A stretch of 64,000 bases of DNA from Phytophthora colocasiae (Eukaryota; Oomycota; Peronosporomycetes; Peronosporales; Peronosporaceae): NCBI GenBank assembly GCA_018806915.1, contig JAGKQI010000098.1, positions 3,162,001 to 3,226,000 on the forward strand, read 5' to 3'. Of this stretch, positions 56,910-64,000 are shown piece by piece (position 1 is the stretch's first letter; each line of letters opens with the position of its first letter). The position numbers and the translations under genes were made by a program. A model generated the notes under the pieces. The model saw only the letters and a list, made by a program, of their open reading frames with translations, searched no databases and had not been told where the DNA came from.

Positions 56910-57080
56910 TCTATCTGCTCTCTCGGAATTTGATGTCGCCTGGGGATAAGTATTCCCACCCTCTTGGGGGTGGTTATAAAAATACTTTTTATGCGCTCAT
57001 GGGGATAAACATCTGGCCAATTACAGCGCGCTATTTTTTAATCCCCGGCACCAGCACCAGACGGACGAACCAGGGCCTAA

Positions 57081-58029
57081 ATGGTAATCTTGAGGAAGTA
57101 GTGTACATGGTGCCGCCAGAGGAGGCATCGAGTATTGCATCAACGTATTTTCGGCTAAAGTCACTCGGTGATGCGAGATTTATCCTCGGAATGGAGCTGC
57201 ACTACGACCTAAAGGAGGGGGGGGGGGGTGTTCGTGGGACAGTCGCAGTATATTTTGCGAGATGCTCGAGCGATTTGGACAATCGGATGCTTATGCAGTT
57301 CGAAACCCAAGTGTTATCGGCCAGGACTTACGTGCAACTGAGGAGTACCCGCGTTTAGACTCAAAACCTCCGCATCGAGAGCTCGTTGTTCGTTACTGTA
57401 TGTAGCAAATGCGACTCGACCTGATATTTGCGTCGCGGTAAGCATTCTATCGCAGTATCTTGAGGAATCGTGCGAGATGCACTGGAAAGCTGCGGTGCGA
57501 GTGCTTTGTTGCCTCAAAGGAACTACACACGTGAGAGCGAGTTTAAGGTGATGGCATTCAGCGATGCTAACTGGGAAGCGATGTTGCTACGCGGCGTTCA
57601 ACTTCTGGGGTTCTAATTCAAGTCTGTGGTGGACCAGTCGTATTCAAGGCCAAGAAACAGGCGACAGTCGTGCTGCCATCAGCAGAAGCTGAGTACATGG
57701 CAGTCGCCGTCACGGTTCAAGAGGTGTTGTGGGCGTGGCAGCTACTGGAAAAGATGATGAAGATTCAGAGCGCTACGGGTGCTGGTGGACAAGAAGGCTG
57801 CTACAAGTATGGCCACAAAGAGTGGTTATACCCTCGAGCCAAGCACATTGACCTTCGCGTACACTTTGCCCGTGATCACGTTCAAAAGCAGACAATCAAG
57901 ATCGAGCACATGCCATCCAAGCTCCAACTAGCCAATTACATGACAAAGCCTCTACCAACTCCTCAGTTTATCGCTCTAGTGAAGTCGAGCGGAGTCGTGG
58001 GCAACCAAATGCGAGAACACGCCACTTGA
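57081..58029 (+). pseudogene. Copia-2 RT end and RNase H remnant
   Basis: Starts NGNLEEVVYMVPPEE directly after the Harbinger, then jumps over the YVDD region (deleted) to LGDARFILGMELHYD. Frameshifts follow, one at a G-run near 57218-57227. The last piece (57670-58029) is RNase H: PSAEAEYMAVAVTVQEVLW, KHIDLRVHFARDHV, MTKPLPTPQF. It ends at the stop just before the polypurine tract. Confidence 0.82.
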
Positions 58030-58036
58030 GGGGGAG

Positions 58037-58250
58037 TGTTGAGCTGCACCGTGTCATAGATGGTGTACTGTACACAAAGGCAACTTGCAACTTGAAGAAA
58101 GTGATGGTCATCGAAGCTTCGCGAAGTGCTGATCGAATTTGGCAGGATTCTAGAATGCAGAGCGAATGCTAGGTCTTACGCGTAAAGCTTTTGGTTAATA
58201 TCACTTTCCATTTTACGCTGCATCAGTAAGAGAGTGTTCAAGTTGTTTTT
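58037..58250 (+). repeat. 3' LTR of Copia-2
   Basis: 214 bp, 18 bp longer than the 5' copy (extra AGCTTTTGGTTAATATCACT-like segment near 58186-58206). Followed by AAAAC. Confidence 0.88.
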
Positions 58251-58332
58251 AAAACAGAAAGAAGAACTGATAAAACAGCCATTCATTGGGTGCATGTTTG
58301 CAGCAGTCTGCCTTCAAATATGCGTCGGTTTA

Positions 58333-58586
58333 TGAGGGCACACACGCAGTAGAATGGAGTGCTGTAGCACACTTGGTAGAGCAGAGCAAGACACGAGAAC
58401 AACAGGATGTCAACGGAAAGATTGGGATTGAGGAGGAAACCTTGCGAAAAAAAAAACCTCTAGCTTAGACTATGCTAGTACTAGTCTCAGTATAGACGTG
58501 AGTCAATCCACCTAATGGTAATATCATTTCAGGTCACACTTGGCACTGTAAAACAGCGGAGATCGACACCACTGCAATCTCTGACA
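58333..58586 (-). repeat. 3' LTR of Copia-3
   Basis: 254 bp, TGTCAGAG...GCCCTCA on the minus strand. Against the visible part of the 5' LTR it differs only by a longer A run and C additions near 58447 and one base near 58412. Confidence 0.9.
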
Positions 58587-58615
58587 CTCCCACTTCGATG
58601 TCGGCATTGCAATCG

Positions 58616-59299
58616 TCATACTAGACCTTGTTGCGATCCAACACCGGAAGCATCACCACGTTTAGCTTTTCCCGCAGTACCAAATTGCGTTGAGCCAATT
58701 GGCTTTGTGAAAATGTCGGCTAGCATGTCCGTTGTAGAACAGTACTGAACATCAAAGTCTCCACGCTCGTACAGGTCTCTCACCTTGTGATACTTTAAAT
58801 CAACGCCTTTGATCTTGTAGTTGCCTTTCGTCGCCTTAATCACTTTGATCGTCGACTGATTGTCCTGAAACAGTATAGTCGGGTGACGTCGACGTAGATT
58901 CAGCTCTTCGCACAGATTGTGTGTCCAGACAATCATCACAGAACACTCTGCAGCGGCGATAAACTCTGTACTACACGTATCATCGTGAGCAGTTGTCTGC
59001 TTGTGACTCTTAAAAGCGTAGGTGCATCCATTCATCTGAAGCACAAAGCCAGTGATCGATCTGCGATCATCCTTTTCACTACCGAGATCAGCATCCGCAT
59101 ATGCAATAAAATGTAGATCAGAGCTTGTAGATTTCTTCCACAACAATCCATAATCTCGAGTGCCTTGTAGGTATCTCAGCACACGTTTCGCTGCCGTGAA
59201 ATGCTCTTTGGTGAACTTGCTCATGTATTTTCTGAGCGTTCGTTCTGAATTAGCAATTTCTGGGCGAGTACCTTGCACCAGATATTGAAGACAACCCAC
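58616..59299 (-). pseudogene. Copia-3 RNase H domain
   Basis: Landmarks: MGCLQYLVQGTRPEI, AAKRVLRYLQGTRDYGLLW, YADADLGSEKDDRRSITGF, STEFIAAAECSVMIVW, LFQDNQSTIK, HKVRDLYERGDFDVQYC and DIFTKPIG. It has no start of its own and is separated from RT by a frameshift/stop around 59300-59390, so it is the tail of the polyprotein. It ends at TAG next to the polypurine tract. Confidence 0.88.
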
Positions 59300-59388
59300 T
59301 AATTCACGGTACGGTATATTCGGGTCATTAACCCCTGGTTCGTGTTCATCAGCAGGTTCAGGAAGGTCTCCTAGTGCTTATGGAGTCG

Positions 59389-60225
59389 CTACAGGTCGGT
59401 AGTCCTCATTGCCGAAACGCTTAAGAACTTTATCAATGTAGCCCGTTGACTCATCCACAACATTTCACCAGGGATGTACGATACTTCCATGTGTAGTAGA
59501 TCCGTCACTGCACCTAGGTCTTTGATCTCGAACTTGGCTTGAAGTTCACGCAGAACCAGCTCAATGTTCTCATTCGTTCCAACAATAATCAGATCATCGA
59601 CGTAGACTGCAACAAATATGGGACTACCTCCCACTGAACGTGTATACAGACCTCCATCCATTTTGGTTCGACGAAAGCCACAGCTCCTCAGATACTTGTC
59701 CAACGTCTGATACCAGATTAACGGAGCTTGTTTCAGTCCATATAAGCTACGCAACAGCTTACACACGCGACCAGAACCGTCATCAAAGTACTCGGGCATT
59801 TCCATATAGATATCCACACCTTCCCCAATAGGACCATTCAGGAACGCCGTGACAAAGTCGACATGACGAGCACTAAGTGCTAGGTGAAGTGCCAGTAGCA
59901 GAATGAACTTCACTGATTCTTGGGCAACGACTGGCGCGTAAGTCTCCCAGTAGTTCACTCCATATCTCTGCTGACAGCCCTTGATGGTAATACGAGTGCG
60001 ATGGCGGACCACATTGCCCTGCGCATCTTTCTTCCGTACAAACACCCACTTGCTTGTGAGTACCTTCTCATTCTTCGGTCTCTCACTAAGTTCCCAGGTA
60101 TTGTTTCTCATCAGGTCTTTGTATTCTTTTTCCAGTGCTTTCTTCCAATTCTCAGCATCAGGAGCAGCTAACGCTTCTTCAACCGACTGAGGTTCCATCA
60201 GCACATTGGCGGATTCAATTACCAA
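59389..60225 (-). pseudogene. Copia-3 reverse transcriptase
   Basis: A continuous RT frame: NWKKALEKEYKDLMRNNTWEL, LTSKWVFVRKKDAQGN, YWETYAPVVAQESVKFILL, DFVTAFLNGPIGEG, SLYGLKQAPLIWYQ, VYVDDLIIVG. It stops after MRTTDL where RNase H should follow. The YVDD active site is intact. Confidence 0.9.
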
Positions 60226-60273
60226 ACTCGCTGGAAGTTCAATATCGTAGTCTTGGTAACGTCGATTTGGCCA

Positions 60274-61005
60274 TCAAACGCGTCTCGAGCGTCGAAACGA
60301 TTCAGTAGTATCACTGAGTTCTTCTTCGTTTTCATCGTCATTTAGATCCAAATCAAAATCAGCCTCCGGCTCACCAGAAGCAATTGGTGCTGCCACTTTT
60401 TCCTCGAGATCATCCACTTCGTCTGCAGCATCAGCGAGGCTCACCTCACCGTCATCTACTTCCTCCCCTACCGAAGGTGAAGTTCCTCGTGACATCCCAG
60501 GCTGCTGACCATCACAAGAATGGCTGTTAGGCGCATTCTGTGGCCCTTGCACACCTCTCTGGATATCAACTTCAGCCCGTATAATACGCGAAGGGTTAAC
60601 CCCACGCACACACGGCTGGTTTCCCACCGCAGCAGGACGAGTAACCTCAGGGTCCCTCAACGGAGCTACCACAGGCTCACCTGTGTAGACCGGAGCTCCC
60701 ACTTCAGTTAGAAAAGCAGTAGCATCACCGTCGCAACGGCGGCGCTTCGAAGGATGTTCATCAGAGGCCAGCAAACTATCATCACTATCATGACACATCG
60801 CACCACTTACAGGAAGACGGACAAACGGAATCACAGTTGGTAGTGAGCGAGCACGCCCTTTACCATACCGATTAGCGAGTAAACGATCCACATAACTGCG
60901 ATCTACAGTCCACTCCTCGTGAAAATCCACAGCCCGAATTTCTTGTACATTACCAGTAACGAGACTTAACACACGAAAACTCTCAGAGTGCTTAGCAAAG
61001 CCCAT
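60274..61005 (-). pseudogene. Copia-3 integrase C-terminal part and linker
   Basis: It continues the integrase (MGFAKHSESFRVLSL, VQEIRAVDFHEEW) into a long acidic, disordered linker before RT. It is out of frame with the integrase core because of a 17-bp tandem duplication near 61007-61035. Confidence 0.8.
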
Positions 61006-61892
61006 GAATAACCCAGGTTTATGAATAACCCAGCTTTACCAGGGTTCTCAAGTTTGTTCTTTCGAAGCTTCTTCGGTGTGAATACGAAGACAAGACAGCC
61101 CCAAATCCGTAGCTTGGAGACGTCAGGACACTCACCGAAGCGCTTGAAATACGGCGTTTCACCATCCAAAGCCTTTGAAGCCGAAATGTTTCTCACTTCC
61201 ACAGCGAAATTGAACGCTTCTCCCCACAGGAGGTTTGACATATTTGCAGTCGTCAAAATGCAACGCACTTGAGCCGCTACAATACCGTTCATTCTCTCCA
61301 CCAGTCCATTCTCTTCCGGACTGTACCCATTTGTCCAGGTATACTCGATTCCATGAGCAGTGAAATACGCTGTCATCTTGTTGTTAAGAAGTTCACGGCC
61401 TTGGTCAGAGTTGAAAACCTCAATCTTATGTCCTTGAGCTAACAGCCATTTGACCTGAGCTAACACGACGTCCGAAGCGTCTTCTTTGCGTCTCATCAAA
61501 AATCCCCACAAATACCGACTTGCTTCATCCTGGACGAGCTGAAAATGTGAGTATCCATCATGCGTCACTATTCCCATGTAGCACATGTCTGACATTAACT
61601 TCTGGTACGGCTTAATCGCACGACGAGTCTTCGTCTTCTTGTACGACATTCTTGTCATTTTTGCCGCCCTACAGCTCCAACACGGAGTGTCAAGATCATC
61701 ATACAACGTGTTCTTCATACCCACAGTCACTTGTTGCCGAGCCATCTTCTTCAGTGCAGGAAAGTTCAAGTAAGCGAAGCGTAGGTGCCAACGTCTAAGT
61801 GAGTCTGCATCGCATTTCTTAGCCTCAACAGGGACTGCGACGTTGTGGTTAAGTAGCACCACGTTCAGCATCATTAGAAACAACTTGAACAA
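60966..61892 (-). pseudogene. Copia-3 integrase core
   Basis: The pre-integrase zinc site (RRWHLRFAYLNFPALKKM...CWSC) precedes the DDE core: SDMCYMGI, FNSDQGRELLNNK, GYSPEENGLVERMNG and LRIWGCLVFVFTP. A frame change near 61860-61890 separates it from the protease frame. Confidence 0.88.
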
Positions 61893-62418
61893 CTTGACTG
61901 CATTGACGCAGCGATGGGACGTGAAACACAGTGCTTGGCGTAGCCTCCAAACGATATCTACCGCGAGTCTTTACCAATAACAACTGCACTTTCCCTTTCG
62001 ACAGCCATGCCACACGACGAGAATCACGGAATCCCGTTTTCCAGTTCCAACCGTCTTTTTCCATCACGTCAAGACTAAGTAAATTATCTGGCGCGGAAGA
62101 TTTAAACAAGACGTTCTTTAACTTCAAGACAACATCTTGGTGCGGCTGTTTACTGTTCTTGATCTGAAGCTGCACATTTCCAACTTTTTCATCACCACAT
62201 ATGCCTCCATCATAGCCTTGAAAGACGTGTGTTGAATCACTTTCCAGTTCTGATAGCAGATTTTGTTGTTTGCATACATGTACATCGCTTGCAGAATCCA
62301 ATACCCACTCGCAACCGCCACGTGATTCAGTCACAGAACTCACAGTCAAAGAATCGCGAGAGATAATACCAACTGCATCAACCTTCTTCTTCTTACTATC
62401 ATTGCCCGACTTGTTCTG
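61849..62418 (-). CDS. Copia-3 protease region, in frame with Gag after a TGA
   Basis: Immediately after the Gag TGA (62421-62419) the same frame continues without ATG: QNKSGNDSKKKKVDAV..., then the protease active site WVLDSASDVHVC (62290 region) and LLSLDVMEKDGW. It ends at TAA 61849. Either the TGA is read through or it is a CGA-to-TGA change. Confidence 0.75.
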   Translation of the reverse strand, partial: QNKSGNDSKKKKVDAVGIISRDSLTVSSVTESRGGCEWVLDSASDVHVCKQQNLLSELESDSTHVFQGYDGGICGDEKVGNVQLQIKNSKQPHQDVVLKLKNVLFKSSAPDNLLSLDVMEKDGWNWKTGFRDSRRVAWLSKGKVQLLLVKTRGRYRLEATPSTVFHVPSLRQCSQVVQVVSNDAERGAT

Positions 62419-63789
62419 TCATCGCTTGCGCTCTGACGTTACAAAGTCCTTCTCAGATCTTTCGTCTTCCGAGGAATCTTGGTTTCGGTCGGGACAGTTA
62501 GGCCGCAAATGTCCAACTTCACCACAGTGATAGCAGGTTCGAGTTTCTTGCTTGCCTTTCTGCTTTCCGCCAGAATTGCCTTGTTGTTTCTTCTCTTTCT
62601 GAGTCTTCTTGTTGTGAGTACCTCTCTTTCGCTTATTCTTACCCCCTTGGTTTTTATTCTGCTGCTTCGAATGTTTCCCACATGCAGCTACCCCGACGGG
62701 TTTTTGTTCTTCGGCACCAATTTTCTCATCCAGGGCCGATTCAGCGCGAAGGGCATTCATCACTTGATTGGCAGTAGGCACCGGGCGATCAGCGCCACCA
62801 TCACGCCGCACAATGTAATGCTTAGAGAATTGACGTACTACATCGCGGTGAGTACGAGCAACATGACCCAGAAGAGTCTCTGCGTAGTCATCATCAGACA
62901 CACGCTTCCCATAGTGCAACAATTGTCTTCGCAATGACTCCATATCGCGTAACCATTGTTCAATACTTTTGTCTGTCGTGTACACGTTGGAGTAAAACTC
63001 AGCACGAGCAAAGATGTAATTGGAATATTCTCTCTCAGTTTGCTTGTCAACAAAGCGATTCCACATTACTTGAGCCGTGTCTTCCTGGCAGATCATTTCA
63101 GCATCTTGAGCAGGGACACCAGACAGAATAGCCTCACGAGCTACGTTATCCCTCACAGAAAAACTCGCTCCCAGCAATGGATCACTGTGATCAAATGTTC
63201 CATCCACGACACTCCAACAACCCACGCGAATCAAAAATACTCGCAATTGCACTGCATAGAGATCAAAACTCCCTTTCATTTTAGGCACATTATCCATTTT
63301 TATTGGTGTCGTCGGCAATCCAGCTCGAGGAAAGCCAAATTCTGTAAAGCCTGCTTGTCCACTTGGATTTGCACCAAAATTGAAGCCACCAGAATTATAG
63401 CACGCTCCACTAAAGTTGGGCACGTTCGGTACACAAGGACCCACAGAAAACCAGGAGTTTGATACACCACCAGCATTTCCAGATCCAATACCACTTCCAC
63501 TACACGCTGACAAGACAGGTGCCACTCCACTACTCGGTAATCCAGTTGAACCACCAGCACTAGCTGCATAACCCGCAGGAACAACACTAGGAGCTGTATT
63601 TATCACAGAAGTTCCAAAGTAGGAGCCACCGACAACGGAATCGTGGTTACAGACGACTGAATCGACACAACTTGTCCAACTGACGATACACCAGACGTAA
63701 TTGCAGCAGTCGTAGAGTTCAGACCATCCATCGTTCTTCTTCAGAGGTTCACAAGTGTTCGCTACAAAGCCCCACAGTCTTGGGCTCAT
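62419..63789 (-). CDS. Copia-3 Gag
   Basis: About 456 residues from the ATG at 63789, which lies inside the primer-binding site and gives MSPRLWGF. A Gly/Ser/Pro-rich region is followed by a copia Gag core (MDNVPKMKGSFDLYAVQLRVFL, MWNRFVDKQTEREYSNYIFARAEFY, EQWLRDMESLRRQLLHYGKRVSDDDYAETLLGHV), a Lys-rich stretch and one zinc knuckle (CYHCGEVGHLRPNC). It ends at TGA 62419, where the frame stays open beyond. Confidence 0.88.
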   Translation of the reverse strand: MSPRLWGFVANTCEPLKKNDGWSELYDCCNYVWCIVSWTSCVDSVVCNHDSVVGGSYFGTSVINTAPSVVPAGYAASAGGSTGLPSSGVAPVLSACSGSGIGSGNAGGVSNSWFSVGPCVPNVPNFSGACYNSGGFNFGANPSGQAGFTEFGFPRAGLPTTPIKMDNVPKMKGSFDLYAVQLRVFLIRVGCWSVVDGTFDHSDPLLGASFSVRDNVAREAILSGVPAQDAEMICQEDTAQVMWNRFVDKQTEREYSNYIFARAEFYSNVYTTDKSIEQWLRDMESLRRQLLHYGKRVSDDDYAETLLGHVARTHRDVVRQFSKHYIVRRDGGADRPVPTANQVMNALRAESALDEKIGAEEQKPVGVAACGKHSKQQNKNQGGKNKRKRGTHNKKTQKEKKQQGNSGGKQKGKQETRTCYHCGEVGHLRPNCPDRNQDSSEDERSEKDFVTSERKR

Positions 63790-63792
63790 AAC
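63782..63792 (-). other. Copia-3 primer-binding site, half-tRNA type
   Basis: GTTATGAGCCC (minus) begins one base after the 5' LTR. It is the same anticodon-arm complement as in Copia-1 and again contains the gag ATG (63787-63789). Confidence 0.78.
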
Positions 63793-63793
63793 G

Positions 63794-64000
63794 TGAGGGC
63801 ACACACGCAGTAGAATGGAGTGCTGTAGCACACTTGGTAGAGCAGAGCAAGACACGAGAACAACAGGATGTCCACGGAAAGATTGGGATTGAGGAGGAAA
63901 CCTTGCGAAAAAAAAAAACCCTCTAGCTTAGACTATGCTAGTACTAGTCTCAGTATAGACGTGAGTCAATCCACCTAATGGTAATATCATTTCAGGTCAC
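63794..64000 (-). repeat. 5' LTR of Copia-3, partial
   Basis: The first 207 bp (window side) match 58333 onward; the rest lies beyond the window. Confidence 0.9.

Larger units (their letters stand above)
54529..57077. mobile_element. Harbinger-2, PIF/Harbinger transposon inside the Copia-2 RT
   Basis: 37-bp inverted termini (54529-54565 and 57041-57077) start GGCCCTGGTTCGTCCGTCTG and differ at two positions. TAA is repeated at 54526-54528 and 57078-57080, the canonical TWA target of this superfamily. Its removal joins ETAFL to NGNLEE, a conserved copia RT motif. It carries a Myb-like gene (plus) and a transposase (minus), convergent as in Harbinger-1, but the termini and proteins are of a different lineage. 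Confidence 0.93.
49398..58250 (+). mobile_element. Copia-2, Ty1/copia element holding a MULE and a Harbinger
   Basis: LTRs at 49398-49593 and 58037-58250 share TGTTGAGCTGCA... through ...GTTCAAGTTGTTTTT, with many differences and an 18-bp indel. AAAAC is directly repeated at 49393-49397 and 58251-58255. The primer-binding site follows the 5' LTR and a GAGGGGGAG polypurine tract precedes the 3' LTR. Gag, integrase, RT and RNase H pieces are present but full of stops and frameshifts. Without the two inserts it would be about 3.4 kb, so internal deletions (most of protease and integrase, part of RT) are also present. It is the oldest of the three copia elements here. Confidence 0.9.
58333..64000 (-). 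mobile_element. Copia-3, Ty1/copia element on the minus strand, truncated by the window end
   Basis: The 3' LTR is 58333-58586 and the 5' LTR starts at 63794 and leaves the window. Gag, protease, integrase, RT and RNase H follow in copia order between them. A GAAGTGGGAG polypurine tract (minus) abuts the 3' LTR and a half-tRNA primer-binding site abuts the 5' LTR. The target duplication cannot be checked. The proteins differ clearly from Copia-1 and Copia-2. Confidence 0.92.

Noticed and set aside
1..64000. CRISPR arrays, rRNA or tRNA genes, RXLR or CRN effector genes
   Set aside because: No regularly spaced repeats, no recognisable tRNA or rRNA sequence, and no signal peptide followed by RXLR or LFLAK was seen in any frame I inspected.

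Overview
The window is nuclear DNA of an oomycete, most likely a Phytophthora-type genome. The reasons are compact intron-poor host genes, short GT-AG introns (about 55-75 nt), oomycete-style initiator sequences (TCAYTY...CAATT) 40-80 nt upstream of several ATGs, a receptor-like 7TM protein fused to a TKL kinase, and an oomycete mix of transposons (Ty1/copia, Ty3/gypsy, Crypton, PIF/Harbinger, pogo and MULE). I cannot name the species. All family names come from reading motifs, not from a search.

Layout. (1) 1-6807: a membrane sulfatase-like gene on the minus strand, split by a young copia element (Copia-1, 864-5758, 5-bp target duplication ATAAG) and also carrying a nonsense codon. (2) 7003-9975: a small TA-flanked MITE, then a Crypton tyrosine-recombinase element with one frameshift. 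(3) 10012-14677: a PIF/Harbinger element (Harbinger-1, transposase plus Myb-like partner) with a 1.8-kb pogo-like element inserted just upstream of the Myb-like gene. (4) 15739-31286: a host-gene island with an AAAP transporter, an ankyrin/zinc-finger protein, a five-exon helix-hairpin-helix protein, a coiled-coil protein, a secreted PAN/CAP protein, a dienelactone hydrolase, a decayed ARMT1/DUF89 gene, an LRAT-like protein, a disordered basic protein, a secreted EGF-repeat protein and an SMP-30-type lactonase. (5) 31704-42550: a complete Ty3/gypsy element with almost identical LTRs and an extra membrane-protein ORF in the env position that runs into the 3' LTR. (6) 43260-47785: the 7TM-TKL kinase and a gamma-butyrobetaine dioxygenase-like enzyme, convergent. 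(7) 49398-58250: an older copia element (Copia-2, TSD AAAAC) holding two separate insertions, a MULE (49743-52678, 9-bp TSD CAAAGCGGG) that carries a spliced SET-domain methyltransferase gene, and a second Harbinger (54529-57077, TSD TAA) that sits exactly inside the RT domain. (8) 58333-64000: a third copia element (Copia-3) on the minus strand, cut by the window end.

Most notable points. All three copia elements have a primer-binding site matching the anticodon arm of initiator tRNA-Met (half-tRNA priming), and the ATG inside that site starts an open frame, clearly the gag frame in two of them. The MULE-borne SET gene and the gypsy third ORF are the best candidates for undescribed biology. 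Removing each insertion and one copy of its target duplication restores the reading frame of the host gene or element, which fixes the boundaries firmly.
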